A DNA stretch of 64,000 nt from Mycolicibacterium cosmeticum (GTDB lineage: Bacteria > Actinomycetota > Actinomycetes > Mycobacteriales > Mycobacteriaceae), in assembly GCA_016197365.1 (NCBI GenBank), contig JACPVS010000017.1, forward strand, positions 1-64,000, written 5' to 3'. The notes beneath the pieces are model-generated. The model was not told where the DNA came from, ran no database searches, and saw only the letters and a program-made list of their open reading frames with translations. The position numbers were made by a program, and so were the translations under genes. Within the stretch, counting starts at the first letter, position 1. Each line of letters opens with the position of its first letter. Below, piece after piece: positions 1 through 8,466 of this stretch.

Positions 1-1
1 G

Positions 2-235
2 GGGGTCGACTTTGTCGCGGAGACGGGGACTTTGGTGTTTGCGCCGGGTCAGACGACGGCGTCGTTGCCGTTGAAGATTTATGGTGACACGACCTATGAG
101 GATGATGAGTATCTGCATGTTGTGTTGACTGGTGCGACGAATGCGATTCTGAGTTTGGATGGGATCACGTCGCAGTATCTGACCATCAAGAACGACGACG
201 GGCCCGCGGCCGTCGTCTCGAGTAATCAAACGTAG
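2..235 (+). CDS. Calx-beta domain protein, C-terminal end (partial)
   Basis: The frame is open from base 2, so the start lies outside the window; 77 residues remain. They contain the second half of a Calx-beta repeat: DFVAETGTLVFAPGQTTASL, then a strand-rich stretch with IYGDTTYEDDEYLHVVL, and an NDDG end followed by a short tail. Calx-beta repeats are calcium-binding immunoglobulin-like modules of large surface proteins and adhesins, so an exported repeat protein is inferred. Codons end in T or G far more often (ttt, ttg, gat, ggt) than in neighbouring genes, which suggests a repetitive or acquired gene. The TTG at 32 is an internal codon, not a start. Confidence 0.75.
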   Translation, partial: GVDFVAETGTLVFAPGQTTASLPLKIYGDTTYEDDEYLHVVLTGATNAILSLDGITSQYLTIKNDDGPAAVVSSNQT

Positions 236-316
236 CGAAGGTCGACGGGTAATCGGTTCCGTCGAGTGGGACCATATTCACCGTGGTGCAACGACCTTAG
301 ATTGGGGACTGATTAC

Positions 317-724
317 GTGTCTTTCGGGAGTCTGGGTACATCGGTCCTAGTGAGTGTCGGTCTCAGCCTGACGACTCTTGCGTTCGGCCCGCTGGCGGGT
401 GCTGACGTCGGATGGATAGCCGTGGCCAAATCGCCTGGGCGAGAGTCGATCGACTGGGGCGGCGGGGCGGGGTTCACCGCGATGGATGCCGAAGCAGCGG
501 CGTTGCGGTTGTGCGCAAGAATGCAGCAGTTCTCGGGCGAGTGCTATCTCGTGGCGAGTGGGCCGAACTGCGCCGCTGTCGCCTGGGATGTGTCTGAGCC
601 GTTGAACATCGCCTTCGGGGGCGTCGGTGACACCCCCGCTTCGGCGATCAGCGCAGCCGTTGCCGCGGCCGGTCCATTCGCCAACGCGCCAGAGGTCCGC
701 TGCAGTTATCTCGCACGAGGGTGA
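317..724 (+). CDS. Small secreted DUF4189-family protein
   Basis: About 135 residues. A hydrophobic segment (SVLVSVGLSLTTLAFGPLAG) ends in an Ala-rich stretch that looks like a signal peptide cleavage region. The remainder (GWIAVAKSP, then A..LC....G..C and C..VAWD) matches the DUF4189 pattern: a small secreted domain with two disulfide-type cysteine pairs and regular Ala-rich helices. No catalytic residues are known for the family. I chose GTG 317, which has a GGGGA about seven bases upstream; GTG 266 would add 17 residues before the hydrophobic segment. A second DUF4189 gene lies at 4198, so the family is duplicated around the kinase and hydrolase genes. Confidence 0.65.
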   Translation: MSFGSLGTSVLVSVGLSLTTLAFGPLAGADVGWIAVAKSPGRESIDWGGGAGFTAMDAEAAALRLCARMQQFSGECYLVASGPNCAAVAWDVSEPLNIAFGGVGDTPASAISAAVAAAGPFANAPEVRCSYLARG

Positions 725-1149
725 GAAGGCGGCCGGCCGCACGTAGCAGCAACATCGACCCGACGGTAACGTCGCTGCACCGACGTACTACAAGCCCCAC
801 ATGACCAGTCGGTGCGAACATCCAGCGTTACAAGCGGATTTCCGCAACTGTGCCCATCGTCCGCCGTTTACAGGGCGAGAGGTTGGCCCAAATAGCCTAG
901 GGAAACGGGACGGACATCGACGGATCGGGGTCAATGCCGCGGATCGAATTGACTTCGCGAACTCTTCGTGCAGGCCCGAGTATCGCAAACAGAATTGACG
1001 CTCATTTCGGCCCCAAACAACCTTGCACTGCGCTATCTTCTGCCTGAGAGGTGGGGCTGCCGCAAACTGACCTTCGTCGACTATGGTCGTCAGTTCCGGC
1101 GACAAGGGCAGCACCCGCACGACAGGTGTCTTGAAGTGGGGTCAACACA
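725..1149. other. Intergenic region without a convincing gene
   Basis: About 425 bases between a DUF4189 gene and the kinase. Short frames exist on both strands, but they are Arg/Cys/Pro-rich, lack ribosome sites and resemble no family I know. Base composition is less GC-rich than in the genes. It probably holds the kinase promoter and leader; I could not define either. Confidence 0.5.
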
Positions 1150-2745
1150 GTGACGACTACTAAGTCACGCGTCGGTACGCAGTTCGGCAAGTACGAGATC
1201 AACGCGTTACTCGGCACCGGCGGCATGGGCGAGGTGTACGCCGCTTACGACACCGAGAAGGGCAGAACGGTCGCCCTGAAGATCCTGCCCGATCAGTACG
1301 CCGGCGACGAACGATTCCGCGAGCGATTCCTGCGTGAATCACGCGCCGCGGCAATCCTGCAAGAACCCCACGTGATACCCATCCACGACTGGGGTGAAGT
1401 TGACGGCAACCTGTACATCGATATGCGGCTGGTCAATGGACAAACGCTGCGCGACTTGATTGGTAACCGCCCCCTCGACCCGGAGCGGGCGGTATCGATC
1501 GTCCAGCAGGTCGCCGATGCACTCGACGCGGCACACGCCGAACGGCTCATTCACCGAGATATCAAGCCGCAGAACATAATCGTGACACCCTCGGATTTCG
1601 CTTACCTGGTCGACTTCGGTATCGCCGAGTCGATTGGCGACACGCGGCTCACGGTGGCAGGCATGCAAGTCGGCTCGTTCGCCTACATGGCGCCGGAACG
1701 CTTCAACGACCAGCCCTGCACCACCGGCGCCGACGTCTATTCCCTCGCCTGTGTCCTCTACGAAGCGCTGACCGGCGACGCGCCCTATCCTGCAGGCAGC
1801 TTCGAAGGACTTATCGCCGCCCACGCACTGGCTCCGCCACCGAGCCCCAGTGCGGTGAACCCCCGGGTGCCCGCAGCCTTCGACGACGTCATCGCTCGCG
1901 GTATGGCCAAGGACCCCGACGACCGCTACGGCTCCGCTGGAGCTCTCGGCCGAGCCGCCCACCGTGCGTTGCATGCCTCGAGCAGCGGTCCGGACCCGTA
2001 CGCGCACACCATGGCCCGACCCCTACCGGCCACCGCCCCCGACGCCAGTGTCACCTACGCTGGCCCAGCCGCGACCGGCCCTACCGTCGTGATGAACCCT
2101 TCTCCCGGCGACACCCGCGGCCGGCGCGGCATCATGCCGCTCGCCATCGCTGGACTGGTGGGTGTAATTCTGCTCGGCGCCATCGGTGTCCTGAGCGGCA
2201 TGCTCGCCTCGAAAAACTCCACGCCGCAGGAAGCGGTATCGACCGTCGCGAGCCCGCCAGCCGGCGTCACCGTCGCCGGCCCCACCGTCTACCAAACGAT
2301 CACCAGCGCCGCCATGCGGCCACCCCCTTCCCCTTCAGCCGCTCCCCCCGTTCGGGTCAATCCGCAGGTGACCAGCTACCAGCAGCTGCGCCAAATCGCC
2401 GACAATGACCGGCCTCTGCTGCTGGCCGAGGCCAACAACGAATGGGTGCCCCAGTTGAGCTCGAAACGTCCCGGGGTGTTCGACGAGGGGTACGTATGGG
2501 ACAACGACTCCACACTGGCCGAACACGTGCGACTGCGCGATCAGTACGGCGCAAAACTCCTCTGGTCCGGCGATTGGTCGACGTTCGACGCGGCGAACTA
2601 TTGGGTCACGATCGCGCCCTTCGCATTCCCCAGCGCAGGGGCGGCGCTGCAGTGGTGCACCGTGCACGGCTTCGATCCGGATCACTGCTACGCCAAACTT
2701 GTCAGCACCAGCCATTCCGTGTCCGGCAGCACCGCGCACAACTGA
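1150..2745 (+). CDS. Membrane Ser/Thr protein kinase (Pkn family) with an unrecognised extracellular domain
   Basis: 531 residues from a GTG start. The kinase domain is complete: glycine loop GTGGMGEVY near residues 22-30, ATP lysine K44 in VALKIL, catalytic loop HRDIKPQN with D137, DFG at 155-157 and the APE segment in AYMAPERF. A Pro-rich juxtamembrane linker (about 280-325) leads to one membrane helix (about 328-350, MPLAIAGLVGVILLGAIGVL). The outside part has a Pro/Ser linker and a domain of about 120 residues with conserved-looking Trp and two Cys (WCTVHGF, DHCYAKL). I see no PASTA repeats and do not recognise this sensor. The GH3 gene starts 12 bases downstream, so the two are probably co-transcribed and the kinase may sense or control cell-wall turnover (inference). 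Confidence 0.92.
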   Translation: MTTTKSRVGTQFGKYEINALLGTGGMGEVYAAYDTEKGRTVALKILPDQYAGDERFRERFLRESRAAAILQEPHVIPIHDWGEVDGNLYIDMRLVNGQTLRDLIGNRPLDPERAVSIVQQVADALDAAHAERLIHRDIKPQNIIVTPSDFAYLVDFGIAESIGDTRLTVAGMQVGSFAYMAPERFNDQPCTTGADVYSLACVLYEALTGDAPYPAGSFEGLIAAHALAPPPSPSAVNPRVPAAFDDVIARGMAKDPDDRYGSAGALGRAAHRALHASSSGPDPYAHTMARPLPATAPDASVTYAGPAATGPTVVMNPSPGDTRGRRGIMPLAIAGLVGVILLGAIGVLSGMLASKNSTPQEAVSTVASPPAGVTVAGPTVYQTITSAAMRPPPSPSAAPPVRVNPQVTSYQQLRQIADNDRPLLLAEANNEWVPQLSSKRPGVFDEGYVWDNDSTLAEHVRLRDQYGAKLLWSGDWSTFDAANYWVTIAPFAFPSAGAALQWCTVHGFDPDHCYAKLVSTSHSVSGSTAHN

Positions 2746-2757
2746 ACCGAAGCAGAC

Positions 2758-4149
2758 GTGACGCGAAGAGAGCACCGACTCACAGGCCGCACCCGTGACC
2801 TCCGATCTGACGATGACCCGACCAGCCCGCCAACCCAGCCCCTCGCCACGCGACAGTCAGGCTCCACAAGACCACGCGCCATTGGTCGCGGGGTGGCACC
2901 TACGCGCAGTGCGCAGCCGGGCAAGCGGCGCCTAGCTTTCCAGGGGCTCGCCGTGGTGCTGTCGGTTACCGTGTCCGGCGTCATCATCGGGCAGCAGGTG
3001 ACCCAGGACCGCGCCGCAGGCGCGGCGCCACATATGACTGCCGCCTCAGCTGCCCAACCCGAGATTCCGCGGACGGTGTCACCGACACCGACCGTCGAGA
3101 CGGCCGACCCGCTGGCCCGACCGTCGTGCGCACCCGCTGCTGGCGTGCTCGCGGCTCTCCCCTTGCGTGACAAACTCGCCCAACTGCTCATGGTGGGTGT
3201 CACCGGGGCCGACGACGCCCGCAACATCGTGAACACTGAACATGTCGGCGGCATTTTCGTCGGCAGCTGGACTGATCTGTCCATGTTCAATGATGGCGCA
3301 CTGCAGCAGATCAGCACCTCATCGGGACCGCTCCCCCTCTCCGTCAGCGTCGATGAAGAAGGCGGCAGAGTGTCGCGGCTGTCGTCGCTCATCGGACCGT
3401 CCCCGTCGGCACGAGAATTAACCGCCCACCGTAGCGTCGACGAGGTATACCGCCTGGCGTTGGACCGCGGCGGCCAAATGCGCCGCCTGGGCATCTCGAT
3501 CGACTTCGCACCGGTCGTCGATGTCACCGACGCCGCTGATGACACGGTGATCGGTGACCGCTCATTCAGTGCCGATCCAGGCACGGTCATCACCTACGCG
3601 GGAGCCTATGCGCGGGGATTACGGGACAGCGGGATCCTCCCAGTCCTCAAACACTTCCCGGGGCACGGACATGCCTCAGGAGACTCCCACAAAGTGGGCG
3701 TCAGCACTCCCCCGTTGGCCGACCTGATACTTGCCGATCTCGTGCCGTACAAGTCGCTGCTTACCGAACGCCCCGTCGGCGTGATGATCGGACACATGCA
3801 GGTTCCTGGCCTGACCGGTAACGAACCCGCCAGCCTAAGCCGCGCGGCAATCGACCTCTTACGCGGCGGAACCGGCTACGGCGCAACACCCTTCGTGGGC
3901 CCCATCTTCACTGACGACCTGTCCAGCATGCGCGCAATCACTGATCGCTACGGAGTACCGGAAGCTGTTCTAAAGGCACTGAAGGCCGGTGCCGACACCG
4001 CATTGTGGATTACTACAGACCAGGTGCCGGCTGTACTTGACAGACTTCAATCCGCAATTGCAGCCGGTGATCTGCCTATCGCCAGTGTCGAAGCGTCTCT
4101 GCGACGAGTAGCCGAAGCGAAGGCGTTCTCTTCCGGCTGCGCCTCATGA
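2758..4149 (+). CDS. Glycoside hydrolase family 3 beta-N-acetylglucosaminidase (NagZ/LpqI type)
   Basis: 463 residues from a GTG start. An Arg-rich cytoplasmic tail is followed by a membrane anchor (LAFQGLAVVLSVTVSGVIIG, about residues 60-80) and a linker, so the catalytic domain is outside the membrane. GH3 signatures are present: DEEGGRVSRL, FAPVVDV, KHFPGHGHASGDSH (about 298-311, the NagZ-type His/Asp general acid loop) and FTDDLSSM with the likely nucleophile Asp near residue 386. The family releases N-acetylglucosamine from peptidoglycan fragments; M. tuberculosis LpqI is the known relative, but that is a lipoprotein, while this one has an N-terminal membrane helix. It lies just downstream of the kinase. 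Confidence 0.88.
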   Translation: MTRREHRLTGRTRDLRSDDDPTSPPTQPLATRQSGSTRPRAIGRGVAPTRSAQPGKRRLAFQGLAVVLSVTVSGVIIGQQVTQDRAAGAAPHMTAASAAQPEIPRTVSPTPTVETADPLARPSCAPAAGVLAALPLRDKLAQLLMVGVTGADDARNIVNTEHVGGIFVGSWTDLSMFNDGALQQISTSSGPLPLSVSVDEEGGRVSRLSSLIGPSPSARELTAHRSVDEVYRLALDRGGQMRRLGISIDFAPVVDVTDAADDTVIGDRSFSADPGTVITYAGAYARGLRDSGILPVLKHFPGHGHASGDSHKVGVSTPPLADLILADLVPYKSLLTERPVGVMIGHMQVPGLTGNEPASLSRAAIDLLRGGTGYGATPFVGPIFTDDLSSMRAITDRYGVPEAVLKALKAGADTALWITTDQVPAVLDRLQSAIAAGDLPIASVEASLRRVAEAKAFSSGCAS

Positions 4150-4197
4150 TCCGTTGCCCACCAACATTAATGATCGACGAATCGAGATGAACGACGT

Positions 4198-4866
4198 ATG
4201 CGTGGCCCTCTGAATCAGCCTAGGAGCACATTCCGCGGCGAGAGGTATCGCCAACTAGCGCGCGTATTGAGCGCTAGTGCGCTCCTCATTTGCTGCATAT
4301 CCGCGATATACGTTGCACCTCCTGCTGCTGCCTGCCCAGCAGGTAGTTATGAGGCGGCGAGCGGCGATTGTGTGGAAAGCCCTGATAGCTCCACCTCCGG
4401 GGTGACGGCAATATGTGGTGACGGGTCTGATTCGCACTCGCAGTCGAGATCGGGCACATGTTCACATCACGGCGGAGTGAGCCAATGGTGCCCTTGTAGC
4501 GCCGCTCAACAGTCTGCGCTCTCCCCTTCAATTGCTGTCCCAACTGCCAGCCCGTCACAACTGATCGCCACCGGTGGGAACGACGAATACGTTGCTCTCG
4601 CCATATCACCGGTGACAGCTCAGGTCGGCTGGGGAACCGCAGGCAGTCAAGGTCGAGCAGATGAGATTGCGGTATCCGAATGCGCCGCCGCATCCAACTC
4701 GCTGTGCAAAGTTGCAGCCGAGATGCACAACGGATGTGCAGCGATAGTCATCGGATCTGGCATGTTCTTTGGGGGATACGGGGTCACTACAGCCGAAGCT
4801 GTCCTGAGTGCCAGTTCCAACCTGCCCAACGGGCGCGTCGCGGGGGTCCAATGCTCCAAGGGATGA
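4198..4866 (+). CDS. Secreted protein with DUF3761-like and DUF4189-like parts
   Basis: 222 residues. An Arg-rich start and the hydrophobic run LSASALLICCISAIYVAPPAAA form a signal peptide. Two parts follow. A Cys/His-rich segment (CGDGSDSHSQSRSGTCSHHG, then GVSQWCPC) resembles DUF3761. After a Ser/Pro linker comes a DUF4189-like domain (YVALAISP, C...SNSLCKV, NGCAAIVIG, VQCSKG at the end). Codon use and base composition are clearly less GC-rich than in the core genes to the right, which fits an acquired or fast-evolving gene. It lies 48 bases after the GH3 gene and may belong to the same transcript. Function is unknown. Confidence 0.7.
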   Translation: MRGPLNQPRSTFRGERYRQLARVLSASALLICCISAIYVAPPAAACPAGSYEAASGDCVESPDSSTSGVTAICGDGSDSHSQSRSGTCSHHGGVSQWCPCSAAQQSALSPSIAVPTASPSQLIATGGNDEYVALAISPVTAQVGWGTAGSQGRADEIAVSECAAASNSLCKVAAEMHNGCAAIVIGSGMFFGGYGVTTAEAVLSASSNLPNGRVAGVQCSKG

Positions 4867-5252
4867 CTTCGATGCTCCGGTAGCGCGAAGCAAGCGATGG
4901 ATAATTGGGATTACCCATCCTCGAAGTGAAACCTGGCAGCACTAACCATCGGACCAAATCGATCCAAGGCAATCCGGCAAGCGCCACCGCCGCAGAACGG
5001 ATTGATACGCAGGGGCAAGCGCATGGACCCTTACTTGCACAGAAGGTCGAAAACCGTTGCAGATCAACGAATAGAGCACTAACCAAAGCGTTTTCGTTCA
5101 TGCAGTCCGGCGTTGACGTTCCTCGCGCTGTCCCCCAATCGGGGGAACGCGGTTTCCCCTGGCACGGCACCTGACCGGCGGACATACCCCGACGTCCGGA
5201 TGCGAGAAGTTGTTCTCACCAAGCTTTCACCCACCGAACAACGGAGAACATC
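4867..5252. other. Intergenic region without a convincing gene
   Basis: 386 bases. The only structure I see is a small perfect hairpin, TCCCCC-AATC-GGGGGA, at 5131-5146. A frame of 89 codons at 4905 has no family resemblance and unusual composition, so it is not called. The last 40 bases carry the leader of the next gene, with a purine-rich GGAGAA just ahead of its ATG. Confidence 0.5.
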
Positions 5253-6104
5253 ATGACGAACACCTCCCGCAACCGCATCGCCCGCCGCATCGCCGCCGTC
5301 GCCTCGATGGCCGTCGTCCCGGCATTGGCCCTGGGCCTGGCGCCGGCCTCCCACGCCGACGCAACGGCCACCACCTTCGGTCCGTGCTCCACCATCAAGC
5401 AGATGGAGAGCACGTTGTGGAAGGGCGTCGACCCGGCCAAGTACACCCCGAAGAACAAGGGGACCAACTTCGATATCCAGTGGCCCAACCACGATGCGTC
5501 CCACGGGTGGGCGGTGCACTCCGGCAACTCCAGCCAAAAGAAGGTGCACACCGACCTGCTGGTCATCCCCACCATGCCCGAGTCGGGTATCGAATGCTCG
5601 AACCTGCTGTCCGCGGACGCACCCCACTACTTCAAGCACGCCGCCGATGAAGCCCATCACCTGAACGGCGTGAACGACTGGGCGCTGGCCATCAACTCCG
5701 CCGACAGCCGGGGTCAAGAACAGATGCATATCCACCTGACCGAGCTGTACCGCCCGGCGCGCCACGACATCGACGCGGCCGCCACGAGCGGCAAGATCAC
5801 CGATCACGAGAGCAGCTGGGTGAACTCGGTCATCTCGGTCACCGGACATGACCAGTCGATGACGAAGAACACCAACCCGAACAGCTACCGGGCCTGGCAC
5901 ACCAGCTCGCTGGACCAGAACTTCTTCGCGGCGGTGCACAACGACATCGCGCAGCCCAAGGGTACCGACATGTCCCACGTGATGATCCTGGTCACCAAGG
6001 ACCCGCGCGGCGGCTTCGATGTGCTCGAAAGCGACCGGCAGAGCGGCCTTCCCGCCGGTATCAACAACGTCGAGTCGCTGCTGTACAAGATCGGCGGCAA
6101 GTAG
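5253..6104 (+). CDS. cdh: Secreted CDP-diacylglycerol pyrophosphatase (Cdh family)
   Basis: 283 residues, close to the family length. A classic signal peptide (Arg-rich start, SMAVVPALALGLAPASHADA) is followed by the Cdh domain: CSTIKQME near the mature start and the family core WALAINSADSRGQEQMHIHL, whose histidines H159 and H161 form the catalytic HIH motif. The family cleaves CDP-diacylglycerol to phosphatidic acid and CMP; M. tuberculosis has a relative at Rv2289. Export suggests that it acts on the outer face of the membrane or on host or external lipid nucleotides (inference). The ATG is preceded by AACGGAGAACATC, a good ribosome site. A strong hairpin terminator lies directly downstream. 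Confidence 0.88.
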   Translation: MTNTSRNRIARRIAAVASMAVVPALALGLAPASHADATATTFGPCSTIKQMESTLWKGVDPAKYTPKNKGTNFDIQWPNHDASHGWAVHSGNSSQKKVHTDLLVIPTMPESGIECSNLLSADAPHYFKHAADEAHHLNGVNDWALAINSADSRGQEQMHIHLTELYRPARHDIDAAATSGKITDHESSWVNSVISVTGHDQSMTKNTNPNSYRAWHTSSLDQNFFAAVHNDIAQPKGTDMSHVMILVTKDPRGGFDVLESDRQSGLPAGINNVESLLYKIGGK

Positions 6105-6117
6105 TCCGACACCGAAA

Positions 6118-6154
6118 GAAGCGGTCACCCGAGTCCAGCTCGGGTGACCGCTTC
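6118..6154. terminator. Bidirectional terminator between cdh and the NCS1 permease gene
   Basis: A perfect 16-bp inverted repeat: GAAGCGGTCACCCGAG, a 5-base loop TCCAG, then CTCGGGTGACCGCTTC. It lies between two convergent stop codons and can serve both genes. There is no T-run, as usual in mycobacteria. Confidence 0.85.
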
Positions 6155-6167
6155 GGCATGTCCAGGG

Positions 6168-7622
6168 CTAGGTCTCCACCGGCGCCACCCGGCCCGCGAA
6201 GCTGACCGCCTCGATCCCGTGCTCACGCGCATCGGCCTCGGCCCGGGCTGTCTCGGTCGCCAGATCCAGCGATCGAGCCATCACCAAATAGGCTGCGGCG
6301 GAAGCGAAAAGACCGACGAACAGTGCGATGTCGATATTGCCCATGGCCGCCGCGACCGGACCGGTGAACCAGACGGTCACCACGAACGGAATCATCGCGA
6401 CGATCCCGATCAGGTACGCCGACAGCCCGCGCCAGCCCCACGTCCCGTACACGCTGTCGTGCGCCACGAAGATCTCCCGCACTGCATAGTGTCCGCGCCG
6501 CACAAAGTAGTAGTCGACCAGGTTCACCGAGGTCCACGGCACCAGCAGGTACAGCAGCACCACCAGGAAGCTGCCGAAGTTGGTGAGGAACGCGCCCGTC
6601 GACAGCACGGCGCCCAGCAGGCCGGCGAGGGCAATGACCGTGCAGGAGATCACCCGCAGGCGAAGCGTGGGCCGCACCGGACGGAACGAATCGACCATGG
6701 TGATCAGCTCCAGTGAAGCGGCGTAGATGTTGACGGTCACCACGGTGATCAAGCCGGGAATCGCGGCCACGAGCAGCCAGGCGCCGGAACCGGACACCAG
6801 TTGATCGGCGGCCTGCTGCACAGCTTCGAGCGGGGCGACGCCGCTGAACAGCGCGGCCACCAGCGCACCGAGCACCATCAGCCAGGTCGCGCCGACGAAA
6901 ACGCCTGTGTACGTGTGGAACAGCGCCTTGCGCGGACTGGTCTGCGGCGGCAGGTAGCGGGAGTAGTCCGACACGTACGGCGCCCAGCCCAGCGCGTAGG
7001 CCGCCGCAGCGGCGAACTGGACCAGGAAGGCCGCCCAGGTGAACCCGCCGAAGCCCAGCTGACCGTCGGGTAGCGGGAGCCAGACCAGCGCCGCGACCGT
7101 GAACACGCCGAAGGTGGCCAGGAACAGCCACGTCAACCAGGTCTGGAAACGGTGGATCCAGTGGTAGCCGAAGATCGCCAACGCCAATGCCAGCCCGGTG
7201 ATCACGACGAACCACAGGTCACGCTGGTCCACCCCGGTGACCAGGGTGAGCGCGTCGGCGGCCAGGATCTGGTTGAAGATGTTGAAGCCGACGATGCTGA
7301 ACACCACGACGGCACAGATGACCACCACACCGCGGTAACCGAATTGGGCGCGGGACTGGATCATCTGCGGCAGGCCCAGCTGCGGGCCCTGCGCCGAGTG
7401 GAACGCCGTGAACACCGTGCCGACGGCGGCCCCGGTGACGATGGCGACCAGCGACGTGAGGAACGACGCGCCAAGTGCCGCGCCCACCATGCCGGTGGCC
7501 AGCGTGGTGAGGTTCGCGTTGGACATGAACCACAGCGGGAAGAGCGTCGACGGCTTCCCGCGGCGTTCGGTGAGGGGGATCCAGTCGATGGACTTCGACT
7601 CGATCGCGGGTGAATCAGACAC
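6168..7622 (-). CDS. NCS1-family nucleobase/cytosine-type permease
   Basis: 484 residues with about 12 membrane helices. The start region IPLTERRGKPSTLFPLWF and the following SNANLTTLATG are typical of NCS1 (nucleobase:cation symporter-1) transporters, which import cytosine, purines, allantoin, hydantoins or similar ring compounds. The Trp-rich region GYHWIHRFQTWLTW and the motif GWAPYVSDYSRYLPP also fit. I start it at GTG 7622, which overlaps the upstream nitrilase gene by 8 bases; the frame stays open further upstream only as a shadow of that gene. It is the last gene of the LysR-dehydrogenase-nitrilase operon and presumably imports the substrate or an intermediate (inference). Confidence 0.88.
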   Translation of the reverse strand: MSDSPAIESKSIDWIPLTERRGKPSTLFPLWFMSNANLTTLATGMVGAALGASFLTSLVAIVTGAAVGTVFTAFHSAQGPQLGLPQMIQSRAQFGYRGVVVICAVVVFSIVGFNIFNQILAADALTLVTGVDQRDLWFVVITGLALALAIFGYHWIHRFQTWLTWLFLATFGVFTVAALVWLPLPDGQLGFGGFTWAAFLVQFAAAAAYALGWAPYVSDYSRYLPPQTSPRKALFHTYTGVFVGATWLMVLGALVAALFSGVAPLEAVQQAADQLVSGSGAWLLVAAIPGLITVVTVNIYAASLELITMVDSFRPVRPTLRLRVISCTVIALAGLLGAVLSTGAFLTNFGSFLVVLLYLLVPWTSVNLVDYYFVRRGHYAVREIFVAHDSVYGTWGWRGLSAYLIGIVAMIPFVVTVWFTGPVAAAMGNIDIALFVGLFASAAAYLVMARSLDLATETARAEADAREHGIEAVSFAGRVAPVET

Positions 7623-8466
7623 GGATTCCTCGCTTCTGGTTGTGGTGGTCGTATTGGGGAACCACGATGTCCCCGTAGAGATCTGGGCGACGATCGGCGA
7701 ACAGGTCGTTGTGCGGCCCGATGGCCTTGTCCTGGTACAGATCGAGCACCGCGTCGGCGCGATTGCGGTGGTCGGCACTGCTGACGATCCAGCCGTCGGC
7801 CGAGATGACCGCCGTGCCGCCCGTCCAGGCGACCCCACGCTCGTCACCGTGCCGGTCGGCGATCACCGTCGCCAGCCGCGACGAGCGAGCGGCCGCCATG
7901 GCCTGAATGGTCTCCGGTGGATACTCACCGGGCGGCCGAGACACCATGGGCCAGTTCACCGGCAGCGCCAGCACATCGGCTCCGGCCAGCGCCAACTGTC
8001 TTGGCAGTTCGGGGAATTCGTTGTCGTAGCAGATCGCTACACCGAGCCGGCCGATCGGAGTGTCGAACACCGCCCCGGCCCGCTCCCCCGGGGTGAAGAT
8101 CTCCTGCTCCGCATCCCACAGGTGCGACTTGCGGTAGCAACCGAGGACACCGCGGCGATCGAGAACCAGCGCCGAATTGAACAGCTCACCGCCGTCCACT
8201 TCGCAGAAGCCGACCACGGCCACGGCCCCGGGCCGCAGACAGGTGGCCAGCCCGGTCAGCCGCGGGTCGTCCACCCGGAGCGCAAGCCGGATTGCTTCGG
8301 CGCGGTCCTGGAAAACGTATCCGGAGGTGGCCAGTTCGGGCAGGACGATCAACTGCGCGCCGACGGCAGTCCGCAATGCCTGCGCAATGCGGACTAGGTT
8401 CTGTGCGACGTCCCCGATGTCGACGGGGATCGAGATCGCCGAGACGCGCAGCTGCCGCCCGTCCAT
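7615..8466 (-). CDS. Carbon-nitrogen hydrolase (nitrilase superfamily amidase)
   Basis: 283 residues, the usual length. The catalytic triad of the superfamily is visible: E44 in VLPELATSGY, K113 in CYRKSHLWD and C146 in GVAICYDNEFPE. Such enzymes hydrolyse amides, ureido compounds or, less often, nitriles. The active-site pattern CYDNEFPE is closest to the aliphatic amidase and carbamoylase branches, so an amide substrate is more likely than a nitrile. The start codon shares one base with the stop of the dehydrogenase gene (TGATG), so translation is coupled. Together with an NCS1 permease and a HisD-type dehydrogenase this suggests breakdown of a small nitrogen heterocycle or amide (inference). 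Confidence 0.88.
   Translation of the reverse strand: MDGRQLRVSAISIPVDIGDVAQNLVRIAQALRTAVGAQLIVLPELATSGYVFQDRAEAIRLALRVDDPRLTGLATCLRPGAVAVVGFCEVDGGELFNSALVLDRRGVLGCYRKSHLWDAEQEIFTPGERAGAVFDTPIGRLGVAICYDNEFPELPRQLALAGADVLALPVNWPMVSRPPGEYPPETIQAMAAARSSRLATVIADRHGDERGVAWTGGTAVISADGWIVSSADHRNRADAVLDLYQDKAIGPHNDLFADRRPDLYGDIVVPQYDHHNQKRGIRV

Noticed and set aside
788..1120. Possible 110-residue gene on the minus strand
   Set aside because: No ribosome site, odd composition and no recognisable pattern; treated as intergenic.
5131..5146. Hairpin in the gap before cdh as a terminator
   Set aside because: Only 6 bp, over 260 bases from the upstream stop codon; kept as a note.
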